Origin: Ruminococcus sp.
Lineage (GTDB): Bacteria > Bacillota > Clostridia > Oscillospirales > Ruminococcaceae
Assembly (NCBI GenBank): GCA_031262225.1
Contig: JAISIC010000063.1
Span: 1 to 64,000 of the forward strand
DNA length: 64,000 nt
Direction: 5' to 3'
Below the pieces are notes generated by a model. The model was not told the DNA's origin. It was given only the letters and a program-made list of their open reading frames with translations, and made no database searches. The number at the start of each line of letters is the position of its first letter. Position 1 is the first letter of the stretch. This document shows, in pieces, positions 17,533 to 26,624 of the stretch. A program made the position numbers and the translations under genes.

Positions 17533-20100
17533 TTATATAAGTCCTTTCAAAGCTTCGTTGATTTTTGTTTTGTCGCCTACACCGGCAGAGGCTGAGTCGG
17601 GTTTTCCGCCCCCCTTGCCTCCTGTAACCGCAGCAGCGGTTTTCACGATATCGCCTGCTTTATAACCCTTAGCGATCGCATCTTTTCCGCAAACGCAGAA
17701 AAATTTCTCGCCGTTAGAAAGCAGTCCGACAATATCAGAGTATGATTTAAGTTTGTCTCCGATTGCTTTGAGTGATTCAAAATCAACACCTTCAAGCAGA
17801 GCGGAAACAAGTCTGATTCCGTCCTTATTTTCTGCTGTTTTAATCAGGTCATCAACTTTTCCCGATGCTTTTTCATGCTCGATATTTTTGATTATTTCTT
17901 CGTTCGCTTTTGCTTTTTCGAGTAATTTAGTTAAAGCATTTTTTGTTTCAAATATATTTTTTTCCTGTAGTATTAAAGCGATTTCGCGAAGTTCAATTAA
18001 TGCTTTCTCGTTATATTCGCGAAGTGTGGATCCTGTTATAGCTGTGATTCGACGCACACCTGCCGCAACGGAATTTTCGGAAAGAATTTTGAAACCCATT
18101 ATCTCTGCTGTGTTTTTAACGTGCGTACCTCCGCAAAGTTCCATCGTTTTAAGCGGTGTTGATTCGTTTCCGTCATCAGCTTCGGATGTCACAACTCGAA
18201 CAGTGTCGCCGTATTTTTCGGAGAACAGTGCCATAGCTCCGAGTTCCTTAGCTTCGGCGATAGGCATTTCCCTTGTTTTTACTTCAATTGCTCTTGCAAT
18301 CCAAAGATTAATCTCGTTCTCAATATTACAGAGTTCATCTTTGGTCAAAGCTTGGAAATGTGTGAAATCGAAGCGGCATTCATCAGGTGAAACAAGCTGT
18401 CCTGCTTGATGAACGTGTTCGCCCAAACTCTGTCTGAGAGCATACTGTAAAAGATGTGCAGATGTATGATTTCTCATCGTGTCATGACGCCGGTTCTTGT
18501 CAACTCGTGCAGAAATAATATCGCCGACGACAGGGTGATTTTCTGCTTTTTCATACTCGTGAATATAGAGCCCGTCCGATGTTTTTTTAACGCCGGAAAT
18601 ATAAATCGAGAAGCCATTCCCGACAAGATAGCCCGTATCGGCAACCTGTCCCCCGCTCTCGGCATAAAAGGGTGTTTTATCAAGAATTATATTTTTTTCA
18701 TCTATGAAAAGAACCTTCGCTTCACACTCAAAAACGTCATATCCGACAAATTCTGTTGCGGGCAAATCAAGCTTTAATTCTCCGCTTTCCCATGATGAAT
18801 TTGCTTTAGCGAAATGGTCTGCTCTTGCTGTGTCACGTTGGATTTGAGCAAGCTCTCTGAAACGTTTTTCGTCAACCGTTAAACCCTTTTCTTCCGCAAT
18901 TTCAATCGTCAAATCAACAGGGAAACCAAACGTGTCGGAAAGTTTAAAAGCATCCTCGCCTGAAACGTTTCCTCGTGCCATAACTTCATTTAACAGTTCA
19001 AGCCCGCGATTAATTGTTTCGTTGAATTTTTCCTCTTCAACGCTGATAATTTTTTTAATGTAAACAGCCTTTTCGAGAAGCTCGGGGTATGCATTTTTAT
19101 TTTCATTTATAACCGTCTCAACAACCTCGGCAAGGAACGGCTTTGTGATTCCGATGAGTTTTCCGTGACGTGCGGCACGACGAAGCAGACGTCTTAAAAC
19201 ATAGCCTCTGCCTTCATTTGAGGGCAGAACACCATCGCCCACCATGAACGAAGTCGAACGGATATGATCGGTGATAACGCGGAGAGAAATGTCGGTTTTC
19301 GGGTTATTTTTATACTCAACACCTGCGATTTTACAGACGTGTTTCATGATGTTTTGGATGGTGTCAACTTCAAATAAATTGCCGACATCCTGCATAACGC
19401 AGGCGAGCCTTTCAAGTCCCATTCCGGTGTCGATATTCTTCGTGTCCATCGGGGTATATGTGCCTTTGCCGTCCGAGTCAAACTGCGAAAATACAAGGTT
19501 CCAAACCTCGACAAATCTGTCGCAGTCGCACCCGACTTTACAATCCGGTTTCCCGCATCCGTACTTCTCGCCGCGATCAAAATATATTTCGGAACAGGGA
19601 CCGCAGGGTCCTTCCCCATGCTCCCAAAAGTTATCTTCTTTGCCCAAACGAATCATGTGTGACGGGTCGATTCCGATGGTTTTTGTCCAGATATCGTAAG
19701 CTTCGTCATCATCCTGATAAACGGATATATGAAGCCTGTCGGCAGGCATTTCAAGCGTTTTTGTGAAGTATTCCCACGCCCATGCTATCGCTTCATTCTT
19801 GAAATAATCGCCGAATGAAAAGTTTCCGAGCATTTCAAAATATGTGCCGTGGCGATCAGTTTTCCCGACACGCTCAATATCGGGTGTACGTATACATTTT
19901 TGGCAGGTTGTAACCCGCACATTCGGCGGTGTTTCTTCACCTAAAAAATAACGTTTAAGGGGTGCCATGCCGCTGTTAATTAACAGCAGACTATTATCAT
20001 TTCTCGGTATCAGCGGAGCACTTTCAAGGCGTGTGTGACCCTTGCTTTCAAAGAATTTCAAAAAGCTTTCGCGAAGCTCATTAAGACCTGTCCATTTCAT
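17533..20100 (-). CDS. alaS: Alanyl-tRNA synthetase
   Basis: Class-II synthetase charging tRNA-Ala. The 855 residues contain the catalytic core (N-terminal ~450), the editing domain with the zinc ligands HTSAHLLQ and CGGTHV, and the C-terminal glycine-rich C-Ala domain (GGKGGGKPDSASAG). Length is slightly short but normal. No T-box leader is present: the gap to yebC upstream is only 23 bases, so the gene depends on the obg-side promoter or an internal one. Confidence 0.97.
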   Translation of the reverse strand: MKWTGLNELRESFLKFFESKGHTRLESAPLIPRNDNSLLLINSGMAPLKRYFLGEETPPNVRVTTCQKCIRTPDIERVGKTDRHGTYFEMLGNFSFGDYFKNEAIAWAWEYFTKTLEMPADRLHISVYQDDDEAYDIWTKTIGIDPSHMIRLGKEDNFWEHGEGPCGPCSEIYFDRGEKYGCGKPDCKVGCDCDRFVEVWNLVFSQFDSDGKGTYTPMDTKNIDTGMGLERLACVMQDVGNLFEVDTIQNIMKHVCKIAGVEYKNNPKTDISLRVITDHIRSTSFMVGDGVLPSNEGRGYVLRRLLRRAARHGKLIGITKPFLAEVVETVINENKNAYPELLEKAVYIKKIISVEEEKFNETINRGLELLNEVMARGNVSGEDAFKLSDTFGFPVDLTIEIAEEKGLTVDEKRFRELAQIQRDTARADHFAKANSSWESGELKLDLPATEFVGYDVFECEAKVLFIDEKNIILDKTPFYAESGGQVADTGYLVGNGFSIYISGVKKTSDGLYIHEYEKAENHPVVGDIISARVDKNRRHDTMRNHTSAHLLQYALRQSLGEHVHQAGQLVSPDECRFDFTHFQALTKDELCNIENEINLWIARAIEVKTREMPIAEAKELGAMALFSEKYGDTVRVVTSEADDGNESTPLKTMELCGGTHVKNTAEIMGFKILSENSVAAGVRRITAITGSTLREYNEKALIELREIALILQEKNIFETKNALTKLLEKAKANEEIIKNIEHEKASGKVDDLIKTAENKDGIRLVSALLEGVDFESLKAIGDKLKSYSDIVGLLSNGEKFFCVCGKDAIAKGYKAGDIVKTAAAVTGGKGGGKPDSASAGVGDKTKINEALKGLI

Positions 20101-20123
20101 TTTTTCATTACCTCAAAAATAGA

Positions 20124-20864
20124 TTATTCATCGTCAGAATCGGGTTCATCCCAGTTATGATAAACATTTTGAACATCGTCATTCTCTTCAAGCGTTTCAA
20201 GGAGCAGATTCATCTTTCTGATGTCATCTTCTTCGGTCAAAGTCACATAGGTTGAAGGTATCATAGAAGCTTCTGCCGACAAAATTTCATAACCCAAACT
20301 GCGAAGGCTTTCCGCAATAGCGATAACATCGGATGGTGCAGTTTCGACCTCTGCCGCATCATCGGAGAGCTGATAATCATCCGCTCCGACCTCGATTATA
20401 TCGTCTGCAAGCTTGTTTTCATCAAGATTATTATTATTAATAACGATAATGCCTTTGCTTGAAAAAAGGAATGAAACACAGCCGGTTGTACCCAGGTTAC
20501 CGCCGAATTTATCGAAATAATGCCGCACATCTCCGGCGGTTCGATTCTTATTATCGGTGAGCGTTTCGACAATAACTGCAACGCCGCGAGGACCGTAACC
20601 CTCGTATATATTGCCCTCGTAGTTCACCCTTTCGCCGTCACCCATCGCCTTTTTGATGACGCGATCGATATTGTCGTTGGGGACATTATTCGCCTTCGCT
20701 TTTGCGATAAGATCACGAAGTCGGGCGTTCCCCGCAGGATCTCCGCCGCCCTCTTTCACCGCAACCATAATTTCACGTCCGATTTTCGTGAAAACCTTGG
20801 CTCTTGCACCATCAACAGCGTTTTTCCGACGCTGGATATTATGCCATTTTGAATGTCCCGACAT
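20124..20864 (-). CDS. yebC: YebC/TACO1-family protein
   Basis: 246-residue member of the conserved YebC family, with the diagnostic start MSGHSKWHNIQRRKNAVDGA and the YEGYGPRGVAVIVE block. Members were long annotated as transcriptional regulators, and several are now linked to translation of difficult (for example proline-rich) sequences. Position next to alaS and obg fits a translation role. No binding partner can be inferred from sequence. Confidence 0.92.
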   Translation of the reverse strand: MSGHSKWHNIQRRKNAVDGARAKVFTKIGREIMVAVKEGGGDPAGNARLRDLIAKAKANNVPNDNIDRVIKKAMGDGERVNYEGNIYEGYGPRGVAVIVETLTDNKNRTAGDVRHYFDKFGGNLGTTGCVSFLFSSKGIIVINNNNLDENKLADDIIEVGADDYQLSDDAAEVETAPSDVIAIAESLRSLGYEILSAEASMIPSTYVTLTEEDDIRKMNLLLETLEENDDVQNVYHNWDEPDSDDE

Positions 20865-20867
20865 AGT

Positions 20868-21746
20868 TTACACACCCATTTCTATTTTTTCATCGTAGGT
20901 TTTATTTACGAGTTTTTCACTCGATATAAAGCTTGCATCATACATAACAAGAGCGTTCGCTTCCGATATTAATTCTTCTGTGATAACATCGCCTGTATGC
21001 TTGTCTATTACCTGTCTGATAACCTCATTCTGTCGATAATATTCATTGCCTTGCTTTACAAATCGTGCGTTTTTTTCTTTTATATGATAGCTGAAAGGTA
21101 AATCTTTTGATGCAAAAAGTTTTCCGCAAAGATAGGTATCGTCAATCTTAATTTCAAGCTTGAATATGATATCCGTGTCGTTTCTGAAACGATAATCAAG
21201 ATAGTTGTAAAGTATCGAAGTTCCCACTCCGAACGGAACCTGACGACCGAAATCCGGGAAAAGATCAAAGTTGTTGTGATGATGTCTTTCGATTATTGTG
21301 AGCGGCGAATGGAGCACCAAAAAGTGAATCAAATTTGTCATCTGACACATACCGCCGCCGATTCCCGTATCGGTTTTATGACACTTTATTATCAGCCCGG
21401 GCAAAAAACCTTTCTTTTTTGTTATAGCACCGGCAAGCTTCCAGAATGAAAATGTTTCACCGGGATAGATATAAATTCCGTCAATTTTCGGAGCGATAAG
21501 CGAAAGGTTATGAGCCTTGTTTTCCTGAAGTGTCATATCGACATTTCCCAGTTTCCGTCTTATCAAAGATTTATGTTTGAAAACCTTTACCGATAACGGA
21601 TCGCCGGATTTGCTCACAGCAAACTTAACCCTGCCTGTAACTAAATCAAAAGCATTTTTAATTTGTCGGATTATTATCTCTTTACGTTCGGAAATTTTGT
21701 AGGTGAAAGGAGATATTTCGCAGAATAGTTTACGTTTCTTTTTCAT
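20868..21746 (-). CDS. VanW-like protein
   Basis: 292 residues with the VanW-family core: IYPGETFSFWKLAG, KKGFLPGLIIK, TGIGGGMCQMTNLIHFLVLHSPLTIIERHHHNNFD. VanW domains are found near vancomycin-resistance clusters and in many surface proteins, but their biochemical function is unknown. No van genes are nearby, so there is no basis for a resistance role. It lies 3 bases after yebC and 28 before mrnC, in the obg run. No signal peptide is evident. Confidence 0.85.
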   Translation of the reverse strand: MKKKRKLFCEISPFTYKISERKEIIIRQIKNAFDLVTGRVKFAVSKSGDPLSVKVFKHKSLIRRKLGNVDMTLQENKAHNLSLIAPKIDGIYIYPGETFSFWKLAGAITKKKGFLPGLIIKCHKTDTGIGGGMCQMTNLIHFLVLHSPLTIIERHHHNNFDLFPDFGRQVPFGVGTSILYNYLDYRFRNDTDIIFKLEIKIDDTYLCGKLFASKDLPFSYHIKEKNARFVKQGNEYYRQNEVIRQVIDKHTGDVITEELISEANALVMYDASFISSEKLVNKTYDEKIEMGV

Positions 21747-21774
21747 CTTGACAGTCTCCGCGATATGTTTTACA

Positions 21775-22149
21775 TTAGCTGATTATGAGTTTAAATAACT
21801 CTTCAATTCTTTCCCTGTCGCCTTTAAGATAAAGGTAGCCGAAAACAGCTTCAAACCCTGTTGCTTTCCGATATTCGGCAGGAGATGCACTCTTGGGAAT
21901 ATGCACACCGTTTGCATTTCGCCCGCGTCGATAAATGTCGGCTTCTGTTTCTGTTAAGCTTTCCGATATTTTATCAGCGGCGGCGGCTTGAAACGATGCT
22001 TTAACGTAAGTTACAGCCATCTTGTGAAGCTCTCCCACAGGGCGGTTAGCCTCACTCACTATCATCTCGCGGACAAGCAGTTCATATACCCCGTCGCCCA
22101 AAAAAGCAAGGGAAAGCGGACTGTAGTTTTTCAAAATTTCATCTGTCAT
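21775..22149 (-). CDS. mrnC: Mini-ribonuclease III
   Basis: Catalytic RNase III domain without a double-strand RNA binding domain; in Bacillota it matures 23S rRNA ends. 124 residues, with the LAFLGDGVYELLVRE active-site segment and the late glutamate in FEAVFGYLYL. The gene is 2 bases downstream of obg. This adds a second rRNA-maturation enzyme to the run that also carries rnmV. Confidence 0.92.
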   Translation of the reverse strand: MTDEILKNYSPLSLAFLGDGVYELLVREMIVSEANRPVGELHKMAVTYVKASFQAAAADKISESLTETEADIYRRGRNANGVHIPKSASPAEYRKATGFEAVFGYLYLKGDRERIEELFKLIIS

Positions 22150-22151
22150 AA

Positions 22152-23420
22152 TCAGTATATAAATTCAAATCGGAATCCGGAAATATCGACGGTATCGTTT
22201 TCGGCTATTCCCATTTCCTCAAGCTTTTTAATTATCCCTGTGTCGATTAGAACACGCTGCATATATTGAAGAGATGACCAGTCGTCGGGGTTTATCATAC
22301 GAATAATGTCGGTTAAGAAATCTGCTTCGACAAAGTATATTTCATCTTCAAAATGTATGTTAAATTCTCTGTTGTCAATCACTATTTCAGGGAGAGGTTC
22401 CGGTTCGTATCGTAACACCGGCGGAAGCTTTGCAAGCTCGGCTGATATTAGGTTTATCAGTTCTTTAGTGCCCATCTTCGCAACAGCGGAAATCTGCAAA
22501 CAGGGCAGACCTTGTGATTTTATATAATCAGCAAATTTCTCGATATTTTCAGTCGGTGCAATATCGCATTTATTTGCCGCGACAATAACCGGAGCTGCGG
22601 CAAGTTCGGGCGAAAATTTTTCAAGTTCGGTCTTTATAATTTCATAATCGGAGATGGGGTCTCGCCCTTCGTAGCCTGAAACATCGACAATATGAACAAT
22701 CAGTCTGCATCTTTCAACATGACGCAAAAACTCGTGACCGAGCCCCACGCCCTCCGAAGCACCTTCAATAAGCCCCGGAATGTCGGCTATGACAAAGGAC
22801 GAGTTGTCGTCAACCTTCACAGTTCCCAAAACAGGGGTAAGGGTTGTGAACGGGTAGTTTGCGATGATCGGCTTTGCGGCGGAAACCACCGAAATAAGGG
22901 TCGATTTTCCGACATTCGGAAAACCTACAAGCCCCACATCGGCGATGAGTTTGAGTTCAAGGGTGACCTCAAGTTTCTGACCCGGGAAACCCGGCTTGGC
23001 AAATTTAGGAACCTGCCTTGTGGGTGTGGCGAATCGGGCATTGCCCTTGCCGCCCTTGCCGCCGTGAGCGACGATAACAGGCTCGTCCCCGCTTATGTCG
23101 GCGATAATCCGCCCGGTTTCCGAATCCTTTATGACAGTACCCCTCGGTACCTTTATAACCGTGTCGGGGGCGTTTCTGCCTGTTTTGTTGCGTTCACCGC
23201 CATTTGCACCGTTTTCGGCGATATATTTGCGTTTGAAGCGAAAGTCTTCAAGGGAAGAAAAATTGTCGTCGGCAATAAAGATAACGTCGCCGCCTTTTCC
23301 GCCGTCGCCGCCGTCAGGACCGCCCGCCGCAACGTATTTTTCGCGATGGAAACTCACCGCACCGTCGCCGCCTGATCCTGCCTTAATCGTTATCTTCGCC
23401 TTGTCAACAAAAACTGCCAT
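22152..23420 (-). CDS. obg: GTPase Obg
   Basis: Ribosome-assembly and stress GTPase. 422 residues: N-terminal glycine-rich Obg fold (KAGSGGDGAVSFHREK, GGPDGGDGGKGGDV), the G domain (GFPNVGKST, DIPGLIEGA, NKCD) and a C-terminal OCT domain (about 340-420). An AAAGGTC ribosome site precedes the ATG. It is the first gene of the eleven-gene minus-strand run and has the only strong promoter seen for that run. Confidence 0.96.
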   Translation of the reverse strand: MAVFVDKAKITIKAGSGGDGAVSFHREKYVAAGGPDGGDGGKGGDVIFIADDNFSSLEDFRFKRKYIAENGANGGERNKTGRNAPDTVIKVPRGTVIKDSETGRIIADISGDEPVIVAHGGKGGKGNARFATPTRQVPKFAKPGFPGQKLEVTLELKLIADVGLVGFPNVGKSTLISVVSAAKPIIANYPFTTLTPVLGTVKVDDNSSFVIADIPGLIEGASEGVGLGHEFLRHVERCRLIVHIVDVSGYEGRDPISDYEIIKTELEKFSPELAAAPVIVAANKCDIAPTENIEKFADYIKSQGLPCLQISAVAKMGTKELINLISAELAKLPPVLRYEPEPLPEIVIDNREFNIHFEDEIYFVEADFLTDIIRMINPDDWSSLQYMQRVLIDTGIIKKLEEMGIAENDTVDISGFRFEFIY

Positions 23421-23461
23421 AAAACCGACCTTTCGCCGTGCATATAAATCATAGATAAACT

Positions 23462-23490
23462 ATTATACCACATTTTCAAAGCTTTTGCAA
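23462..23490 (-). promoter_or_regulatory. Promoter of the obg run
   Basis: Minus-strand TTGCAA (23485-23490), a 17-base spacer and TATAAT (23462-23467), about 42 bases ahead of the obg ATG. All eleven genes down to 10792 are closely spaced, so this promoter may serve a ~12.7-kb transcript; internal promoters are not excluded. Confidence 0.75.
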
Positions 23491-23586
23491 TATCTTTTTG
23501 CAAAATATTCAAACAATTTTTTTTATATAATATAGTAATCTTGTACAAAATTCTGCTTTTTATTTTACTAATATTTTAAAAAGGTA

Positions 23587-23615
23587 TTTACATTCATTTA
23601 CTTTTGTGATATAAT
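23587..23615 (+). promoter_or_regulatory. Promoter of the CNNM/CorC gene
   Basis: TTTACA (23587-23592), a 17-base spacer and TATAAT (23610-23615). Start of transcription is expected near 23622, with about 46 bases of leader. Confidence 0.75.
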
Positions 23616-23667
23616 CTATAATGGCTATACTATATATAAACGCAATCTTAATATAGAGGAAACTTTT

Positions 23668-24933
23668 GTGGACTACATACCCGTTCTCGTTATCACGATA
23701 TTAATTCTGACACTATTTTCGGCGTGCTTTTCGGCGGCTGAAACGGCTTTCACGTCGGTAAGCAAAATCCGTCTGAAACAACGTGCCGAATCGGGCGACA
23801 AACGTGCCGCAAGGGCATATAAAACCGTTGAGCATTATGAAAAAACGCTTACCACGATATTAATCGGAAATAATATCGTCAATATCCTTTCGGCGTCCCT
23901 CGGCACAGTCCTTTTCACCAAACTTTTCCCCGAATACGGCGTGGGTATTGCCACCGTTGTTATGACGCTTTTAGTTTTAATCTTCGGTGAAATCACCCCC
24001 AAATCCTTTGCTAAACTAAATCCCGAGCCTATTGCTCTCTTCTTTGCGGGGATATTAAACTTCCTCTCGCTCATCTTCACACCGTTTGTGGTTTTCTTCG
24101 GGCTTATACAAAAAATGCTTGTGAAAGCGGCGTTCCGAGACGGTCAGCCGCTCCCATCCGTAACGGAGGACGAGCTAAAGCTTATCGTCAGCGAGATTGA
24201 AGACGAGGGAGTGCTTGAGGAATCGGAGAGCAAGCTTGTACGTTCCGCACTTGAATTTGACGACATAACGGTTGAAAAGGTGTTCCTGCCGCGGACAAAG
24301 GTTGCCGCAGTCGAGAGGGGCACCGGCATTGACGAGCTTAAAAGGCTTTTTATCGAAGAGCGTTTCTCACGCCTTCCTGTCTATGACGAGACGATTGATA
24401 ACATAATCGGGATTATCAACGAAAAAGACTTTTTCAGCTTCATTCTCACCAATCCGAATACCGAAAATTTTGATATAACACCGCTGATTCAAAAGGCAAT
24501 TTACGTCACCGAAATGAATCATATTTCCGAAATTCTGACAAAGATGCAGAAGACAAAAATCCACATGGCGATTGTCAAAGACCAGTACGGCGGCACATCC
24601 GGCATAGTTACCCTTGAAGACATAATCGAGGAACTTGTGGGCGAAATTTATGACGAAAACGACGAGATAATACCCCCTGTGGTTCATGTGGAGGGCGACA
24701 CCTACGATATCGAAGCGGATTTCAACCTTGAAGACTGCCTTGAACGGCTTGATCTACCCAAAGATTTTGTCGAATCAGATGCAAACACAATCGGCGGCTT
24801 CATCATGGAGAAAACGGGCGGCATCCCGAAAGCTGAGGATCTGATTGATATCGGAATATTCAAAATTAAAGTCCTTGAAGCTGATGAACAGACGCTCAAA
24901 AAAATCCGTCTGACTGTTGTCAGCTCCGAATAG
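23668..24933 (+). CDS. CNNM/CorC (hemolysin C-like) family membrane protein
   Basis: 421 residues: an N-terminal DUF21/CNNM membrane domain with about four hydrophobic segments (1-150), a CBS-domain pair (about 200-330, including [28 protein letters not shown]) and a C-terminal CorC/HlyC domain (about 345-420). Members are linked to magnesium and other divalent-cation efflux. The start codon is GTG at 23668 behind a GAGGA ribosome site. It appears to be a single-gene unit. Confidence 0.93.
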   Translation: MDYIPVLVITILILTLFSACFSAAETAFTSVSKIRLKQRAESGDKRAARAYKTVEHYEKTLTTILIGNNIVNILSASLGTVLFTKLFPEYGVGIATVVMTLLVLIFGEITPKSFAKLNPEPIALFFAGILNFLSLIFTPFVVFFGLIQKMLVKAAFRDGQPLPSVTEDELKLIVSEIEDEGVLEESESKLVRSALEFDDITVEKVFLPRTKVAAVERGTGIDELKRLFIEERFSRLPVYDETIDNIIGIINEKDFFSFILTNPNTENFDITPLIQKAIYVTEMNHISEILTKMQKTKIHMAIVKDQYGGTSGIVTLEDIIEELVGEIYDENDEIIPPVVHVEGDTYDIEADFNLEDCLERLDLPKDFVESDANTIGGFIMEKTGGIPKAEDLIDIGIFKIKVLEADEQTLKKIRLTVVSSE

Positions 24934-25010
24934 ATTCTATAAAAATACACAAAACAAGGCATATTGTGTAAAAACAATTTAGCTTTTTTGTACAATTTTA
25001 CTATAGCATT

Positions 25011-25037
25011 TTGACGTAATTAATGTTACAATATAAT
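25011..25037 (+). promoter_or_regulatory. Candidate promoter of the NYN-domain gene
   Basis: TTGACG (25011-25016) and TATAAT (25032-25037) with a short 15-base spacer, 31 bases before the ATG. Confidence 0.4.
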
Positions 25038-25068
25038 GGTAGTAGTTTTTTCTTTGAAAGGAACTTTG

Positions 25069-25791
25069 ATGTCAGAACAACCGGACAAGCGATTTGCCGT
25101 TTTAATTGATGCCGATAACGTGTCGGATAAATATATCAAGCTTATTATGGATGAAATTCTCAACGACGGGATTATCACCTACAAGCGGATCTACGGGGAT
25201 TGGACCAAGCCTGCTCTTTCGTCTTGGAAAAATATTCTCCTTGAATATTCCATCACCCCCATGCAGCAGTATTCGTACACGGTCGGGAAGAACTCCACCG
25301 ACTCCGCACTGATAATTGATGCGATGGACATTCTTTATTCCGGCAATGTTGACGGATTCTGTATCGTTTCAAGCGACTCCGACTTCACAAAGCTTGCTTC
25401 GCGCCTTCGCGAATCGGGTATGTATGTAATCGGGATGGGCGAAAAAAAGACCCCGAAGCCGTTTCTTGCCGCCTGCAGCCGTTTCAAATATCTTGAAATT
25501 TTAAGTGCCACAGAACAAAGCTTTGTCGGCTCTGACGACCTTACCGTTGAGAAGATCAAGAACGCAATCGGAAATATCCTTGACGAAGTTTCGGACGAAG
25601 AAGGGTTTGCAACGCTTTCACAGGTTGGCAATATCCTTTCAAAACGCTTTTCAAGCTTTGATGTACGCCATTTCGGGCACAACAAGCTCACCTCCTTCAT
25701 CACCTCGATGGGAACATTTGAAATCAAGGCTGTTTCATCGTCGGGTCCTAAAAACATAAAAGTTGTATATATACGGAAAAAAGTCTCGTAA
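25069..25791 (+). CDS. NYN-domain (PIN-like) protein with OST-HTH/LOTUS domain
   Basis: 240 residues. The NYN nuclease-like domain occupies about 1-145, with the acidic residues in VLIDADNVS, NSTDSALIIDAMDILY and CIVSSDSDF. The C-terminal ~85 residues resemble a LOTUS/OST-HTH RNA-binding domain (FATLSQVGNILSKRF...FGHNKLTSFI). RNA cleavage or binding is the family expectation, with no known target. The ATG at 25069 follows GAAAGGA; an in-frame upstream ATG at 25036 overlaps the promoter and is rejected. Confidence 0.85.
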   Translation: MSEQPDKRFAVLIDADNVSDKYIKLIMDEILNDGIITYKRIYGDWTKPALSSWKNILLEYSITPMQQYSYTVGKNSTDSALIIDAMDILYSGNVDGFCIVSSDSDFTKLASRLRESGMYVIGMGEKKTPKPFLAACSRFKYLEILSATEQSFVGSDDLTVEKIKNAIGNILDEVSDEEGFATLSQVGNILSKRFSSFDVRHFGHNKLTSFITSMGTFEIKAVSSSGPKNIKVVYIRKKVS

Positions 25792-25824
25792 AGTCAAAAT
25801 CTTTGCGGAAAGGAGCTTTATGAT

Positions 25825-26505
25825 ATGCTGTTGATGGAAAATATCGAAGCGGCAATATTTGACCTTGACGGGACAGTTGTTGACTCAAACGACGTTTGGC
25901 TCGAAGCCGAACGGCTTATCCTTGAAAAAAACGGCATAACAGCTCCTGAGGAAGAACTTTCAAAGTTCGTGCTCTACACCTATGAAGAAATATACCCCGA
26001 AATGTGCAAATTAGGGCTGACATACGATTTTGACACCTTTGTTTCTGCGATGGACGAAATTGCCCTTTCGGAATATCAGAATATAACCCTCAAGGAAGAC
26101 ATTGAAAAGTATATCCGGATCTTAAGAGGGCTTGGGATTAAGACTGCTGTAGCAACCTCTTCCTCTCGAACCCTTGCCGAAGAGGTGTTACGAGCTAACG
26201 GGGTTTCGGATCTCTTTGATATAATCCTAACCACCGCCGACACGGGAATAGGCAAAGATGACCCCGATATATATTTTCGTGCCTGCGAAAGTTTCGGTGT
26301 CCCGCCCGATCGTGCCGTGGTATTTGAAGATCGTTATACAGGCATCATTACCGCTAAAAATGCCGGCATGAAAACGGTTTGCGTTTATGACAGGTATAGT
26401 CAGCTTGATTTCTTCAAAGCCCGAAATGTCGCCGATATGTATATCTACAGCTTCGCCGATATGCTATCCGAAAAAAAGGCATCACTTTTAGGCGACAGCG
26501 AATAA
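25825..26505 (+). CDS. HAD-superfamily phosphatase / phosphoglucomutase-like
   Basis: 226 residues of the HAD subfamily IA: motif I DLDGTVVDS, a helical cap, motif II ATSSSRT, and motif IV region VFEDRYTGI. It could be a sugar-phosphate phosphatase or beta-phosphoglucomutase; the substrate is not predictable. Two ATGs compete (25825 and 25834). A 4-codon out-of-frame ORF starting at 25820 ends in TGATG on the second, so its start may be reached by re-initiation. Confidence 0.85.
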   Translation: MLLMENIEAAIFDLDGTVVDSNDVWLEAERLILEKNGITAPEEELSKFVLYTYEEIYPEMCKLGLTYDFDTFVSAMDEIALSEYQNITLKEDIEKYIRILRGLGIKTAVATSSSRTLAEEVLRANGVSDLFDIILTTADTGIGKDDPDIYFRACESFGVPPDRAVVFEDRYTGIITAKNAGMKTVCVYDRYSQLDFFKARNVADMYIYSFADMLSEKKASLLGDSE

Positions 26506-26522
26506 TTTCTGCTATATTTTTA

Positions 26523-26551
26523 TTGACATTCGCATTAATTTATGGTAGAAT
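26523..26551 (+). promoter_or_regulatory. Promoter of the EAL-HDOD / PPDK-like / pduL group
   Basis: Perfect TTGACA (26523-26528), a 17-base spacer and TAGAAT (26546-26551), about 74 bases before the first ATG. Confidence 0.8.
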
Positions 26552-26624
26552 AATTATAATAAGCAATCCATCATAGATGATAAAATTTGTTATATTATAA
26601 AAGTTTCCGCAATGGAGGAATTTT

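Noticed and set aside
20868..21746. Vancomycin resistance locus
   Set aside because: Only a VanW-like domain is present; no vanHAX, vanR or vanS genes nearby.
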